A DNA stretch of 32,531 nt from Cyanobacteria bacterium RU_5_0. Lineage in GTDB: Bacteria; Cyanobacteriota; Cyanobacteriia; Elainellales; Elainellaceae. Each line of letters opens with the position of its first letter. Positions within the stretch are counted from its first letter, which is position 1. Where the stretch lies: contig JAAUSF010000048.1 of NCBI GenBank assembly GCA_012033255.1, positions 1-32,531 of the forward strand. The letters are read 5' to 3'. The position numbers and the translations under genes are program-made. This document shows positions 9,361 to 19,472 of the stretch, one piece after another. Below the pieces are notes generated by a model that was not told the origin of the DNA, did not search any database, and worked only from the letters and a program-made list of their open reading frames with translations.

Positions 9361-9584
9361 CCATCTCGAATACAACGAAACGAGTAATTTTCTGGTACTG
9401 TGTGAACGGGTGCGTAGCAGGAACCAACGGGATGATTCTGCTTCATAGATCATGAGCTTTTCTGGCAAATTTGTTCTTTGAATCACGGAGGGGTTTCGCT
9501 CTCTGGATTTAAATCTTAAATTTGGGTAAATCCTTACCTTTGCCGTAATATTTATCAGGACGTTTAGCGAGAAGGAGCTAAAGG

Positions 9585-12110
9585 GTGACGACAGGATCAG
9601 AGCTACCTCCTGGATCGTTCGTCGATCGCCGCTATCGAATTGAACGTGTACTGGGTCGAGGGGGGTTTGGACGAACCTATTTGGCGGCAGACGATCGACG
9701 ATTCGGTGAACTTTGCGTCTTAAAAGAGTTTGATCCGAAAAGCCAGGGAGACTCGGTGGTTGCCCAAAAGCTCCACGAACTGTTTCATCGGGAAGCCACC
9801 ATTCTGCACCAGTTGAATCACCCTCAGATTCCCAAATTTTTTGCGGTGTTTGAAGAGGACGATCGCCTCTTTATCGCTCAGGAATACATTGACGGCAAAA
9901 CCTACTGGAAACTCCTACAAGAGCGTCGTAAATGTGGCTCGGCGTTTTCAGGAGTTGAGATAATGCAGTGGTTGCGGGACTTGTTGCCAGTTTTAGACTA
10001 TCTCCATCGGCAAAACATCGTTCACCGAGATATTTCACCCGATAACATCATGTTGCCGAATGGCAAGCGGCTGCCTGTCCTGATTGATTTTGGTGTGGTC
10101 AAACAGGCAACCCCCCATATTTATGAGATGAGTGTTAATCCAGATGGCTCAATTCAAGCATCTGTCTCTGTGGGAAAATTTGGTTATGCCCCCTATGAGC
10201 AAATTCGCATTGGGCAGTGTTCGCCTCGCAGCGATCTCTATGCGTTAGCCGTGACAGCCGTTGTTTTGCTGACAGGTAAACCCCCTAATTTGCTAATTGA
10301 CTCGGCTTCGCTGGAGTGGAAATGGCGGTCTCATGCCAACGTTAGCCCAGCATTCGCCAAAATTCTAGAAAAAATGATGGCGGAGAAGCCCCAAGACCGC
10401 TACTCCTCCGCAAAGACGGTTTTGCGCGAGTTAAATTTGCTCGACTCGCTCCTTGAAGCTCGATCGCCTTCATTTGAACAAGCCACTTACATTCAGCCGG
10501 ATGAGGATCAACCGGATGGAGTGATCCAGATCATCACGGAGCCGTTCGATTTACAATCCTCTGCGAAGATTGATCTACGAGAGGTCGTAGAGTCAGAGGG
10601 CTTAGAGTCAACGCGGCTAGAGTTAACCGGCAATAATAGGGTGGAACTATCGCCACCGACGCAGATCACCCAAGTCACACGATCGGAAGAGGAGGATATC
10701 GATTCTCCCATTCTGGCGGTTCACGCCTCATTTGCTAGCGATCGATCTGTCATAACGGGGCTTCCCGATTCCTCGACTCTGCCCACGTCAGGTACTCAGC
10801 TTAAGATTTTAGTTGAGCAGAAGCCGGAACCCTTCTTGCCACCCCTCAAAAAAGTGTTGCTTTTCAGTTGTTTAGCCATACTTCCGTTTGGCGGAGTGAT
10901 GGTCGGTATGCAGTCTCCTCACATTGCTTCTCTGTGTCAAACGTTGAACAACTGCGCCACTGAACAACAGCTTGATACTCGGTATCGAAGGGCAATCCAG
11001 CAGGCGAATGGGGCGAGAGACTTAGCTGAAAATGCTCAGTCAATTGAGGAGTTGCAGGTGGCTCACGATCGCCTTGCTAAGGCTATCACTCAACTAACGT
11101 TGTTTACTCGCGATACAGGAGTTTATGCCTCTGCTCAAAATGTGCTGTCTCGCCATCGCAATCTGCTTCAGACGATCGAACATCGCCTAGACAAAGAAAC
11201 GAGAGCCGCGCAACTCTTGCAACGGGCTGAAACCGAAGCTCAACAGGCAGACCAGCAAACAAAAGCAGCGACGACTCGTCAAGAGTATGAAGCAGCTAAA
11301 TCGCTTTGGCGTAAAGCATTAGCCACATTGGGTGCGATTCCGCAGTCCACGTTTGTTGCCAGTCAAGTCACAGCGCGATCGCAACACTATACGGCTCAAA
11401 TCCAGACGGTTGAGCAACGGATGGCTACGGTTCAGCCGCAACCGTCTACGGCACCTCGGCAACGATCCACTCCCCCCACGAATCCCTCTGCAAGTGTCCC
11501 TTCACCTTCAGCGAGCCTAACCCCGCAAACCTCGCCATCCTCCGCACCTCAAACTCCCTCTGCTCCGCAAGCCCAGTCTAAACCCGAACCTCAACCTAAC
11601 GGATTTCAACCCTCATCGCCTCTTGATTCGTCGCAAGGGATACCCTCACAGCCACAACCTCCATCTGATGTTTATTCACCGATCGCCCTTGCCCCTACGC
11701 CAGACGTTCGCTCAGACCTGCCGCAAGCTGATCCGCCCCCGAATACAGTTACGCGAGAGAATGTTGCCTTATCATCCATTCAAACGCTGAGCAATGTATC
11801 CATCTGGATTGATGGAGCCAGAATCAATCCGAGAGGCACCTTTGTCGCAAATTTGGTAGTCGAGAACAGTAGCGATCGCAGCTTTGGGTTTATTCCCTTG
11901 TTCGCTGAAGTGCGGGATAGCAATGGAGAGACCATCACCGCAAGAGTCTTGTTTCACGGCTCTGAAGATGCTGTGGTGGAGCCTGGAGAATCTCTCAGAG
12001 GGGAGGTCTACGTCCTCGATCGCCATTGGAACTCGTCGGGTTCCCAAAACCTGACCTTAATGATTCAGGAAGGCACAAGCGGTAATCGTCGCTTCCATAT
12101 TCCCTTCTAA
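9585..12110 (+). CDS. Ser/Thr protein kinase with extracytoplasmic C-terminal domain
   Basis: The 841-aa Hanks-type kinase starts at a GTG with a good GAAGGAG site upstream. The kinase domain spans about residues 17-285: GRGGFG (24-29), K47, E70, catalytic loop HRDISPDN (147-154, D149) and DFG (168-170). The usual Lys of HRDLKP is Ser here. An acidic linker, one membrane segment (about 424-442), an Ala/Gln-rich probable coiled coil (about 462-605), a Pro/Ser/Gln-rich stretch (about 606-725) and a beta-rich C-terminal domain (about 735-841) follow. The outer part is presumably a sensor, attached by a long flexible spacer. It converges on metK with only 71 bases between the stops. Confidence 0.92.
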   Translation: MTTGSELPPGSFVDRRYRIERVLGRGGFGRTYLAADDRRFGELCVLKEFDPKSQGDSVVAQKLHELFHREATILHQLNHPQIPKFFAVFEEDDRLFIAQEYIDGKTYWKLLQERRKCGSAFSGVEIMQWLRDLLPVLDYLHRQNIVHRDISPDNIMLPNGKRLPVLIDFGVVKQATPHIYEMSVNPDGSIQASVSVGKFGYAPYEQIRIGQCSPRSDLYALAVTAVVLLTGKPPNLLIDSASLEWKWRSHANVSPAFAKILEKMMAEKPQDRYSSAKTVLRELNLLDSLLEARSPSFEQATYIQPDEDQPDGVIQIITEPFDLQSSAKIDLREVVESEGLESTRLELTGNNRVELSPPTQITQVTRSEEEDIDSPILAVHASFASDRSVITGLPDSSTLPTSGTQLKILVEQKPEPFLPPLKKVLLFSCLAILPFGGVMVGMQSPHIASLCQTLNNCATEQQLDTRYRRAIQQANGARDLAENAQSIEELQVAHDRLAKAITQLTLFTRDTGVYASAQNVLSRHRNLLQTIEHRLDKETRAAQLLQRAETEAQQADQQTKAATTRQEYEAAKSLWRKALATLGAIPQSTFVASQVTARSQHYTAQIQTVEQRMATVQPQPSTAPRQRSTPPTNPSASVPSPSASLTPQTSPSSAPQTPSAPQAQSKPEPQPNGFQPSSPLDSSQGIPSQPQPPSDVYSPIALAPTPDVRSDLPQADPPPNTVTRENVALSSIQTLSNVSIWIDGARINPRGTFVANLVVENSSDRSFGFIPLFAEVRDSNGETITARVLFHGSEDAVVEPGESLRGEVYVLDRHWNSSGSQNLTLMIQEGTSGNRRFHIPF

Positions 12111-12181
12111 AAAATCCAAAATTAAAAATAAGCAGGATAAGCATCCGCCTACCCCACTTATATAGAGATCGGGTTAAGATT

Positions 12182-13444
12182 CTAGACTGCCGTGCCTGAG
12201 AGAACACGACCCGCAGATTCTTGCAAAATGGCGGCTTTGTCAGTCTGCTCCCAAGGAAGATCTAAGTCATTACGACCAAAGTGACCGTATGCCGCTACAT
12301 CCTGATAGAACCGTCCACCTTGCTCAGCAGGCAAATGGTTGAGCTTGAATGCCCGGATGATTCCGGCTGGGCGCAATTCAAAGTGCTGTTTAACCAGTTC
12401 TAGAAGACGATCGTCATCCACCTTGCCCGTCCCAAAGGTGTCAACCATAATGCTGACAGGATGAGCAACGCCGATCGCATAACTAATCTGGATTTCGCAC
12501 TTGTCTGCTAGACCAGCCGCAACAATGTTTTTAGCTGCATAACGGCAGGCGTAGGCTGCACTGCGATCGACCTTCGTTGGGTCTTTGCCAGAGAATGCGC
12601 CGCCACCATGACGAGAGTAACCACCGTAGGTATCCACGATGATCTTACGTCCGGTCAGCCCGGAATCTCCCTGAGGACCGCCAATCACAAACTTACCAGT
12701 AGGATTAACCAGAAAACGAGTGCAATGATCCGGCTTCACCTGAATATCGGTAAAACAAGGCAGAACAACGGCATCCCAGAGATCGTCTTTAATCTTGGCT
12801 TGGACAGCCACCGGATCGGTAATGTTATCGATCGTGGCAGTGTGTTGAGTTGAGACAAGAATTGTATCAATACCAACAGGCTTGCCATCTTCGTAAATCA
12901 CCGTGACTTGAGTTTTGCCATCCGGACGGAGATAGGGCAACTGACCTGTCTTACGAACCACAGAGAGCCGACGCGAGATGCGGTGAGCCAAACAAATCGG
13001 CAGGGGCATCAATTCGGGCGTTTCATTACAAGCAAACCCAAACATTAGCCCCTGATCCCCTGCACCGATCCGGTCTAGCTCTTCATCACTCACATGGTCA
13101 CGAACTTCTTGGGCTTCATTGACACCCTGAGCAATATCAGGCGACTGTTCATCCAGAGCGACCAAAACAGCGCAGCTATTCGCTGAAAAGCCGTTATTAG
13201 CATCGGTATAGCCGATCTCAGCAATCTTTTTACGTGCCAGATCGACGTAGTTAACCTGCGCCTTGGAGGTAATTTCCCCCGTAATTAGCACTAAGCCAGT
13301 GTTCACGACAACTTCAGCCGCAACACGACTAGTTGGATCTTGGGTCAAGAGCGCATCCAGAATCGTATCTGAAATTTGATCACAAATTTTGTCAGGATGA
13401 CCTTCAGTAACTGATTCAGAAGAGAAGAGGTAACGACGAGACAA
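12182..13444 (-). CDS. metK: S-adenosylmethionine synthetase
   Basis: The 420-aa enzyme makes S-adenosylmethionine from methionine and ATP in the cytoplasm and acts as a tetramer. Visible signatures are [13 protein letters not shown] (14-26), [16 protein letters not shown] (the family hexapeptide region) and the P-loop-like [16 protein letters not shown]. The length is normal for cyanobacteria. An AGAGAGGTCATT purine-rich leader precedes the ATG. It is the last gene of a leftward series, but is separated from the HAD gene by about 170 bases that could hold its own promoter. Confidence 0.97.
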   Translation of the reverse strand: MSRRYLFSSESVTEGHPDKICDQISDTILDALLTQDPTSRVAAEVVVNTGLVLITGEITSKAQVNYVDLARKKIAEIGYTDANNGFSANSCAVLVALDEQSPDIAQGVNEAQEVRDHVSDEELDRIGAGDQGLMFGFACNETPELMPLPICLAHRISRRLSVVRKTGQLPYLRPDGKTQVTVIYEDGKPVGIDTILVSTQHTATIDNITDPVAVQAKIKDDLWDAVVLPCFTDIQVKPDHCTRFLVNPTGKFVIGGPQGDSGLTGRKIIVDTYGGYSRHGGGAFSGKDPTKVDRSAAYACRYAAKNIVAAGLADKCEIQISYAIGVAHPVSIMVDTFGTGKVDDDRLLELVKQHFELRPAGIIRAFKLNHLPAEQGGRFYQDVAAYGHFGRNDLDLPWEQTDKAAILQESAGRVLSGTAV

Positions 13445-13617
13445 GGAAATGACCTCTCTTTATACTAGGTGGGCAGATTGGACTGAAAATGTGGAATTAA
13501 AAATGGAGATTAGCATACTTCGGATTCAACGGTAAATTTAAGTTACCAAATTTCTACTCAACATGAAGCATTGGTCACGATCGAGACTCTCGCTTGCCAA
13601 TCCAGCCATATCTCGTT

Positions 13618-14331
13618 CTATTCGATAACCTCAATGTCACCAAATTGTGAGATGAGGGCGTCGGCTTGTGTTAACCGAGTAGAACCTGACCAACCTCCTG
13701 TAAAACCGATACATCCAGTCATCTCTGTGGCACGGGCAATTTGGATATCGACTTGCGAATCACCCACCATAAGCGTCTGTTCTGGAAACGCTCCTAGCGA
13801 GGCAAACACCCGTTGTAGCAAGCTCGGCTCTGCCTTACTCAAGTAATTATTGACCCCCATTTGACAGCGAATAAAGGGATCTAGGCTATATTGCTGGACA
13901 AAATCCTTAACGTTTTCAGTGCTGTCAGCCGATAGAATTCCAAGACTCAAGCCAGCTTTAGAAAGGGTCTGAAGTAGATCAAGGGCACCTTCCACCAACG
14001 GAGTGTACTCCGCTTTGCGTTGCATAAACTTATCGGCTTCAGCAAACGCTGAACGGACAATTTGCATCGACTCCACCCAATCGCGTCCTGTCTCAGCGAC
14101 ATAGGCAGCTGCCGCCACTTCATTCTCGTGACGAGTTCCTACAACCATCAGTCCGGCTGGATTAATTTGATCCCCAGTCACCCCAAACGCCATCAAGAGG
14201 GGATCTTGCACACCAGGAATTTGGGCATCAATCAAGCGCGATCGACGTTGCGCCAAATTTCGCAGAAATAACTCAGAATTTGCCAGCGTCCCATCTTTAT
14301 CAAAGACTACGGCTTGGATATTCTGGAACAT
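13618..14331 (-). CDS. HAD-superfamily hydrolase, phosphoglycolate phosphatase-like
   Basis: Protein of about 237 aa with HAD motif I FDKDGT near the N-terminus (nucleophile and acid/base Asp), motif II in ILSADST, the conserved Lys in YLSKAEPS and motif III MVGDSQVDIQIA. A helical cap between motifs I and II fits the Gph/PGP group. The frame is open to an ATG at 14358. The ATG at 14331 is preferred because it has an AAGGA site just upstream and places motif I about 10 residues from the start, as is usual. The substrate cannot be told from sequence. Confidence 0.88.
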   Translation of the reverse strand: MFQNIQAVVFDKDGTLANSELFLRNLAQRRSRLIDAQIPGVQDPLLMAFGVTGDQINPAGLMVVGTRHENEVAAAAYVAETGRDWVESMQIVRSAFAEADKFMQRKAEYTPLVEGALDLLQTLSKAGLSLGILSADSTENVKDFVQQYSLDPFIRCQMGVNNYLSKAEPSLLQRVFASLGAFPEQTLMVGDSQVDIQIARATEMTGCIGFTGGWSGSTRLTQADALISQFGDIEVIE

Positions 14332-14402
14332 AACATCCTTACAGCGAATCGTTGCCAATGAACTTCACTCCCCTTACAACATCATCATTCTCCAAAGAAT
14401 TC

Positions 14403-14429
14403 AAAAAGGAGGGGTTTTCCCTCCTTTTT
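14403..14429 (-). terminator. Rho-independent terminator after rpsA
   Basis: A perfect stem of AAAAAGGAGGG against CCTCCTTTTT around a short loop, with an A-tract on one side and a T-tract on the other. It works in either direction. It lies between the rpsA stop (14468) and the HAD start (14331), so its main role is probably to end the rpsA transcript. Confidence 0.85.
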
Positions 14430-14467
14430 CATACCAGTCCAACGAAGTTTTAACCGTGGCAAACAAT

Positions 14468-15433
14468 CTATTCCTCTTCAGCAGAAGGAAGTTCCTCAAC
14501 AATCTCTTCCGTTGCCGCAGGAGCCGCTGGCTGAGGTTGAGACTGTTGCAACATCCGTTCGCGATATTTGGCAGCCATCTCTTCCGCTTTGTCATAGACC
14601 ACTTGGGGATTCTTCACCATATCTCCCGGTTCAGGTTCTAGCTGCTTCGTAGAGAGCGAGATCCGACCTCGTTCTGCATCTAGATCAATAATCATTACCT
14701 TCACCTCGTCATTAACGTTGAAGACGCTGTGAGGCGTATCAATGTGATCATGGGAAATTTCAGAGATGTGCAGCAGACCACTGACACCGCCAATGTCAAT
14801 GAATGCTCCGTAAGGCTTCAAGCCGCGCACCGTACCGATGACTACTTCACCCACCTCTAGTCGATTCATCTTACGCTCGACTAAGGCGCGACGATGACTG
14901 AGAACGAGGCGATTCCGGTCTTCATCGACTTCGAGAAACTTCAAAGGCAGTTCTTCCCCAACCAAATCCTCTTTAGGCTTACGAGTACTGATATGAGAGC
15001 CAGGAATAAAGCCTCGCAGTCCTTCAATCCGAACGAGTGCGCCACCTCGATTGGTCGCAAACACAGCAGATCGCACTGTGGCATCTTCTGCTTGAAGCTG
15101 ACGGACTCGTTCCCAAGCCCGCATATACTCTATCCGACGAATGGAGAGTGTTAGTTGTCCATCTTCATTTTCGTCGGTCAGGATAAAGAATTCACGAGTT
15201 TCATTGGACTGCAATACCTCTTCAGGATTATCAATTCGGTTGATAGACATTTCCTGAATTGGGATGTATGCTGCGGTTTTAGCGCCAATGTCAATCAGAG
15301 CACCCCTCGGCTCAATGCTAAAAACAGTCCCAGCCACAATATCACCGGGACTAAAGTGGTAATCATATTGATCGAGGAGCGCAGCAAACTCCTCATGAGT
15401 AAAGCCAATATCCATTAATTGCTGATTGACCAT
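14468..15433 (-). CDS. rpsA: 30S ribosomal protein S1
   Basis: The 321-aa protein has three S1 RNA-binding repeats at about residues 29-99, 115-182 and 194-264, then a Gln/Pro/Glu-rich tail. This is the short cyanobacterial and plastid form, not the six-repeat proteobacterial S1. It opens with DIGFTHEEFAALLDQYDYHF, a block typical of cyanobacterial S1. It binds mRNA on the 30S subunit to assist initiation. A long upstream gap (446 bases) leaves room for its own promoter and leader, and a strong terminator follows. Confidence 0.95.
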   Translation of the reverse strand: MVNQQLMDIGFTHEEFAALLDQYDYHFSPGDIVAGTVFSIEPRGALIDIGAKTAAYIPIQEMSINRIDNPEEVLQSNETREFFILTDENEDGQLTLSIRRIEYMRAWERVRQLQAEDATVRSAVFATNRGGALVRIEGLRGFIPGSHISTRKPKEDLVGEELPLKFLEVDEDRNRLVLSHRRALVERKMNRLEVGEVVIGTVRGLKPYGAFIDIGGVSGLLHISEISHDHIDTPHSVFNVNDEVKVMIIDLDAERGRISLSTKQLEPEPGDMVKNPQVVYDKAEEMAAKYRERMLQQSQPQPAAPAATEEIVEELPSAEEE

Positions 15434-15879
15434 GCGATAGGTTTCCTGGTGGTTGTCTCCGTCATAATAGTGGTCTGCTCACAATGCATCTGCCCTGGAT
15501 AACTAACTAGAACTACAAAATAAGCTAGCGTTAACCAGCGACTCAAATAATTCTTATTCTAAGAGATCAAAATCTCGTCAGTGTTAGACCCTAGGAGAAC
15601 CATAATAACCTATTTCGTCTCCAATTGAATCCACTTTTGGGAAGTTGGCATGACGAGGCGAAGTTTTCTCCAGAGAGGGATTACTCTTTGATTTAGAATA
15701 TAGCCTTAACAGCAGTTGCATAATGTACCCAACCTATGCTAGCTGCTATGTCGTATGAATGCCAAGATTAAGAGTTGGGGATATGCATGAAATAGTATCC
15801 CATTGATCATGGGAGGGGCGAACCGCCGTTCACCCTTACAGGTTCATAGCATTGGTACATCATTGTATCTCCAAGTCCC
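15434..15879. other. 446-base spacer between nrdR and rpsA
   Basis: No gene was found on either strand. It should contain the rpsA promoter and a long 5' leader. S1 synthesis is autoregulated through its leader in other bacteria, but no specific structure could be assigned here. A dispersed hairpin repeat lies at 15815-15836. Confidence 0.4.
15815..15836. repeat. GGGGCGAAC/GTTC-CCC dispersed hairpin, copy 1
   Basis: GGGGCGAAC followed by an inverted GTTCACCC, with CCTTACA after it. A more perfect copy, GGGCGAAC-GGCG-GTTCGCCC, lies at 27144-27163 with the same CCTTACA flank. This is a small intergenic repeat, probably one of many in the genome. Confidence 0.6.
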
Positions 15880-16446
15880 TTAGTGGTTCCTGGAAGAGGC
15901 GATCGCCTCCCGCTCGTCTAATGAATCAGGGGTTATATCAGAGGCCTCCTCATCTGAAACCTCCGAAGTTGTGGCGGCTTCTGTATAACTAGCCGCCATC
16001 TCCTGAAGATGATTAAGGATATCTACAAAGTCTCGAGCGCCTTTGAACTGCTTATATACCGATGCAAAGCGAATATATGCAACTTCATTTAGAGCTTGCA
16101 GATGCTTCAGGGCTAACTCACCAATTTCTTGACTAAGAACTTCTCGAACGCCTTGCTGTTGCAGTTCTGCCTCAATTTCATCGACTAAACTATCCAGCCG
16201 ACTGTGGGAAATGCCTGTTTTTTCGCAAGCTCTGACAATTCCGTTCAGAAGTTTGGAACGCTCGAACGATTCCCGTTCACCGTTTCGCTTTACAACTACA
16301 ATAGGGACAAATTCAATGCGTTCGTAGGTCGTAAAGCGACGATTACATCGCAAACATTCCCGTCGTCGTCTGACGCTCTGACCAGATTCAGCCGAACGTG
16401 ATTCCAAGACTCGATTGTCTGGAAACTGGCAGAATGGACATCGCAT
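15880..16446 (-). CDS. nrdR: Transcriptional repressor NrdR
   Basis: The 188-aa protein has a zinc ribbon (C3, C6, C31, C34) followed by an ATP-cone domain at about residues 48-138. NrdR senses ATP/dATP and represses ribonucleotide reductase genes by binding NrdR boxes. The core fits the family length (about 150 aa), and an acidic Ser/Glu-rich tail of about 40 residues is added. It lies downstream of psbT on the same strand with a 234-base gap. No ribonucleotide reductase gene is in the window. Confidence 0.96.
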   Translation of the reverse strand: MRCPFCQFPDNRVLESRSAESGQSVRRRRECLRCNRRFTTYERIEFVPIVVVKRNGERESFERSKLLNGIVRACEKTGISHSRLDSLVDEIEAELQQQGVREVLSQEIGELALKHLQALNEVAYIRFASVYKQFKGARDFVDILNHLQEMAASYTEAATTSEVSDEEASDITPDSLDEREAIASSRNH

Positions 16447-16680
16447 AGCAAACGCCCTCCGGGTGAACTGAACCTGCTGCGTGATTTGCGCTTCAAAGAA
16501 CGAATCTTGTAGGGCTAAAATCGATTGCGACTATCAGCCTAATGTCATCATACTCTAAATTACTCGCGCAAAAACCCGGACACATCTGAATACTGGTTTA
16601 ACGAGAGAAAAAATTTAAGCCAGTATCTTTGATGTCGTCCAGGCTGCCATAAACGAGACTAGAACAATGAACTAGCCTAC

Positions 16681-16779
16681 TTAGTCTTTCTTGATCCGAG
16701 GGGGTTCGCGGAATGCGATCGCGAAGAACAGAACGCCGATCGTCAAAGCCAAAACTAGAATGTATGCAACACTTTCCAT
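16681..16779 (-). CDS. psbT: Photosystem II reaction center protein T
   Basis: A 32-aa single-pass thylakoid protein translated by hand, too short for ordinary ORF finding. It begins [18 protein letters not shown] and ends REPPRIKKD, matching PsbT closely. PsbT sits at the PSII dimer interface and helps stabilise the acceptor side. It lies 118 bases downstream of psbB on the same strand, the conserved psbB-psbT order. An inverted repeat in that gap (16833-16877) may affect processing. The ATG is preceded by an AGAGAGGAA sequence. Confidence 0.96.
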   Translation of the reverse strand: MESVAYILVLALTIGVLFFAIAFREPPRIKKD

Positions 16780-16832
16780 AATGAGAATTCCTCTCTAACC
16801 CGCCAGTTTAAAGTCTACCGATAAAGGTGAGG

Positions 16833-16877
16833 AATGGTCTAACAGGTTACATTTGTTGCAACTTTCGTTAGACCATT
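16833..16877 (-). repeat. Intercistronic inverted repeat between psbB and psbT
   Basis: An 11-base perfect inverted repeat: AATGGTCTAAC (16833-16843) and GTTAGACCATT (16867-16877) around a 23-base loop that itself contains GTTGCAAC. It starts about 20 bases after the psbB stop. It has no T-tract, so it is more likely an RNA-stability or processing element than a full terminator (inference). Confidence 0.65.
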
Positions 16878-16897
16878 TGCCAACTCATATCAAAGGT

Positions 16898-18430
16898 CTA
16901 AACCGCTTCCTTACGGCGAGTCGTTTTATCACCCACCTTAGCGAAATAGCCCCATTCAACTTGCTCTTCAGACAGATCCGGATCGATCCCTGCGAACACG
17001 TCGCGGAACAGCGTTCGTGAACCATGCCAGATGTGACCAAAGAAGAAGAGCAACGCAAATACAGCGTGACCGTAAGTAAACCAACCCCGAGGGCTAGTCC
17101 GGAATACCCCATCAGAGTCAAGGGTTTCTCGATCGAACGCAAAGAGTTCACCCAACTGCGCCTGACGAGCATACCGCTTCACATCCACTGGGTCATTAAA
17201 CGTTTTACCGCTCAATTCGCCGCCATAGAAGCTAGCCGTTACACCCACCTGCTCAAAGCTATACTTCGACTCTGCGCGACGGAAAGGAATGTCAGCCCGT
17301 ACAACTCCATCCTTATCAGTCAGGATCACAGGGAAGTTTTCAAAGAAGTTCGGCATCCGACGAACAAAGAGTTCGCGTCCTTCAGCATCTTTGAAGACAG
17401 CATGACCGAGCCAGCCTTCAGCAATTCCGTCACCTCTGTCCATTGGACCAGTGCGGAACAGCCCCCCCTTGGCAGGGTTGTTACCAATGTAATCATAGAA
17501 AGCCAGCTTCTCAGGGATGTCAGACCAAGCCTCAGAAAAACTAGCGCCTTCTGCAAGGCTAACTTTGACTCGACGATCGATTTCCTGCTGGAAGTAATTG
17601 CCGTCCCACTGGTAGCGGGTCGGTCCAAACAGTTCGATCGGCGTTGCTGCACTGCCATACCACATTGTTCCAGCAACCACGAATGCTGCAAAAAAGACAG
17701 CCGCGATACTACTAGATAGTACGGTTTCGATATTCCCCATCCGTAAGGCGCGATAGAGACGCTCCGGTGGACGAACCGTCAAGTGGAACAAACCTGCAAT
17801 GATACCCACAATTCCGGCAGCAATATGGTGAGCCACAATTCCGCCTGGATTAAATGGGTCGAAGCCTTCTGGTCCCCAGGCTGGCGCAACGGGTTGAATG
17901 CTTCCTGTTAAACCGTAAGGATCAGACACCCACATTCCTGGGCCAAACAATCCAGTGAGGTGGAATGCGCCGAATCCAAAGCAGAGTAAACCAGACAAAA
18001 ACAAGTGAATTCCGAACATCTTGGGTAAGTCTAGCGCAGGCTCACCCGTGCGAGGATCTCTGAAAAGCTCTAGATCCCAGTACACCCAATGCCAGCAAGC
18101 CGCCAAGAACAACAAACCAGCCAGGATGATATGAGCCGCAGCGACACCTTCAAACGACCAGAAACCGGGATCAATCCCCGTTTCACCTGTGACGCTCCAG
18201 CCACCCCACGATCCTGTCACGCCCAATCGCGCCATGAATGGCAAGACGAACATTCCTTGCCGCCACATCGGGTTCAGAACTGGATCACTGGGGTCATAAA
18301 TTGCTAACTCATACAGCGCCATCGAGCCAGCCCAGCCTGCTACTAGGGCAGTGTGCATCAGGTGTACAGCGATCAGCCGTCCTGGGTCATTCAGTACGAC
18401 CGTGTGTACGCGATACCAGGGTAGTCCCAT
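16898..18430 (-). CDS. psbB: Photosystem II CP47 chlorophyll apoprotein
   Basis: The 510-aa inner antenna protein of PSII starts [19 protein letters not shown], as in CP47 of all oxygenic phototrophs. It has six thylakoid membrane helices with paired chlorophyll-ligating His (for example [59 protein letters not shown]) and a large lumenal loop between helices 5 and 6 (about residues 260-445). The length is normal. A strong GGAGGAG ribosome-binding site precedes the ATG. It is followed by psbT and diverges from a ferredoxin-like gene over about 250 bases. Confidence 0.98.
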   Translation of the reverse strand: MGLPWYRVHTVVLNDPGRLIAVHLMHTALVAGWAGSMALYELAIYDPSDPVLNPMWRQGMFVLPFMARLGVTGSWGGWSVTGETGIDPGFWSFEGVAAAHIILAGLLFLAACWHWVYWDLELFRDPRTGEPALDLPKMFGIHLFLSGLLCFGFGAFHLTGLFGPGMWVSDPYGLTGSIQPVAPAWGPEGFDPFNPGGIVAHHIAAGIVGIIAGLFHLTVRPPERLYRALRMGNIETVLSSSIAAVFFAAFVVAGTMWYGSAATPIELFGPTRYQWDGNYFQQEIDRRVKVSLAEGASFSEAWSDIPEKLAFYDYIGNNPAKGGLFRTGPMDRGDGIAEGWLGHAVFKDAEGRELFVRRMPNFFENFPVILTDKDGVVRADIPFRRAESKYSFEQVGVTASFYGGELSGKTFNDPVDVKRYARQAQLGELFAFDRETLDSDGVFRTSPRGWFTYGHAVFALLFFFGHIWHGSRTLFRDVFAGIDPDLSEEQVEWGYFAKVGDKTTRRKEAV

Positions 18431-18683
18431 CGACTACGCTCCTCCTATATATTTCAACGCTTCCTTCAGCCTTTTATAAAAGGTGCCTATTACTGGTAAG
18501 ACTACCAGATTAGGGGACACCACACCGTAGCTATCGCCAACTGCTGCCACCCTTTCAAAAGGGCGATCGATTGTCAGACCCATTTTTGAGAGTAAAGCAA
18601 AAAAAGTTTAGACAGTTTGACAATTAGCTTGTAAAAATGAAAGTGTATAAAGAAGTGTAACCAGTGTGAGAATCGATTGCAAG

Positions 18684-19079
18684 ATGGCTCAGGCAGGCTC
18701 CAGAGAAGAAATCGAACCGGGCACCCCGCCCGAAGCCCAGGAAACACAGCCAGATGTCAAGCCCCAACTGAAAGGGTCGCCCTGTGTTAAGTTTGTTAAA
18801 GAAAGCAAAGAGGTGATTGTGGCGGATGGGGCGAACCTCCGGTTCAAGGCATTAGAGAATGGTGTTGACCTATACACGTTCGTCGGGAAGATGATGAACT
18901 GCGGCGGATATGGTCAATGTGGGACGTGTGTGATGGAGGTTGTCGAGGGAATGGACTATCTTTCGCCTCGCACCGAGGTTGAAGATCGTAAATTGAAGCG
19001 AAAGCCAGAAACTTATCGCTTGGCTTGCCAAACTCTAGTTCATGGACCCGTTAGTGTCGTAACTAAACCAGGTCAGTAG
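18684..19079 (+). CDS. [2Fe-2S] ferredoxin-like protein
   Basis: Protein of about 131 aa with a [2Fe-2S] ferredoxin fold after a Pro/Glu/Gln-rich N-terminal extension. Counting from an alternative GTG start at 18666, the cluster cysteines are C79, C85, C88 and C121 ([10 protein letters not shown], then LACQTL). The C-x5-C-x2-C spacing differs from the C-x4-C-x2-C of photosynthetic plant-type ferredoxins and is closer to the adrenodoxin class. The ATG at 18684 is preferred, though neither start has a clear Shine-Dalgarno sequence. The gene diverges from psbB and is followed by psbM 91 bases downstream, suggesting a PSII-linked role (inference). Confidence 0.85.
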   Translation: MAQAGSREEIEPGTPPEAQETQPDVKPQLKGSPCVKFVKESKEVIVADGANLRFKALENGVDLYTFVGKMMNCGGYGQCGTCVMEVVEGMDYLSPRTEVEDRKLKRKPETYRLACQTLVHGPVSVVTKPGQ

Positions 19080-19170
19080 TCACAAATACTTTCTAGGTCG
19101 ATTGGTGCAAGTTGAGGTGTATTCTTAGTCTTATAATTCGCTTGTAAGCTTGAGTTGGGAGGCTAGGTTA

Positions 19171-19287
19171 ATGCAAGTTAATGATTTGGGTTTTGTGGCT
19201 ACGATTCTGTTTGTTCTCGTTCCGGCAGTCTTCCTGCTCATCCTTTACATCCAGACCGCTAGCCGTGAAAGTGGCAAGAATTCCTAA
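19171..19287 (+). CDS. psbM: Photosystem II reaction center protein M
   Basis: A 38-aa single-pass thylakoid protein found by hand translation. It begins [20 protein letters not shown] and ends [11 protein letters not shown], a clear PsbM. PsbM lies at the centre of the PSII dimer interface. A TGGGAGG ribosome-binding site precedes the ATG. It follows the ferredoxin-like gene on the same strand, so the two may be co-transcribed. Two hairpins lie downstream at 19438-19512. Confidence 0.96.
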   Translation: MQVNDLGFVATILFVLVPAVFLLILYIQTASRESGKNS

Positions 19288-19437
19288 TTTGGAATTTTTG
19301 ATATCCCTGGAGCAATCCTGGATCAATCTGGATCAATATAGTTGGTTGAATAAGCTTAGCGTTGAGCAGTCCTGCTTGACGCTTTTATCGTTAAACTTCT
19401 TTTCTTTTAACTTGTGGGGAGTTTGAGGAGCTATAAG

Positions 19438-19470
19438 TCCCGCGCTCTATGCATAGCATGAGCGTCGGGA
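19438..19470. repeat. Hairpin downstream of psbM
   Basis: TCCCG-CGCTC pairs with GAGCG-CGGGA with a single bulge, and an inner ATG/CAT pair surrounds a CATAG loop. It is immediately followed by a second, longer palindrome. It lies between convergent psbM and the universal stress gene, so a bidirectional terminator role is possible. Confidence 0.6.
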
Positions 19471-19472
19471 TA

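Noticed and set aside
17024..17719. 231-codon open frame on the + strand inside psbB
   Set aside because: It lies antisense within the clear CP47 gene, and its peptide is low in structure and rich in rare patterns. It is a shadow of the psbB codon bias.
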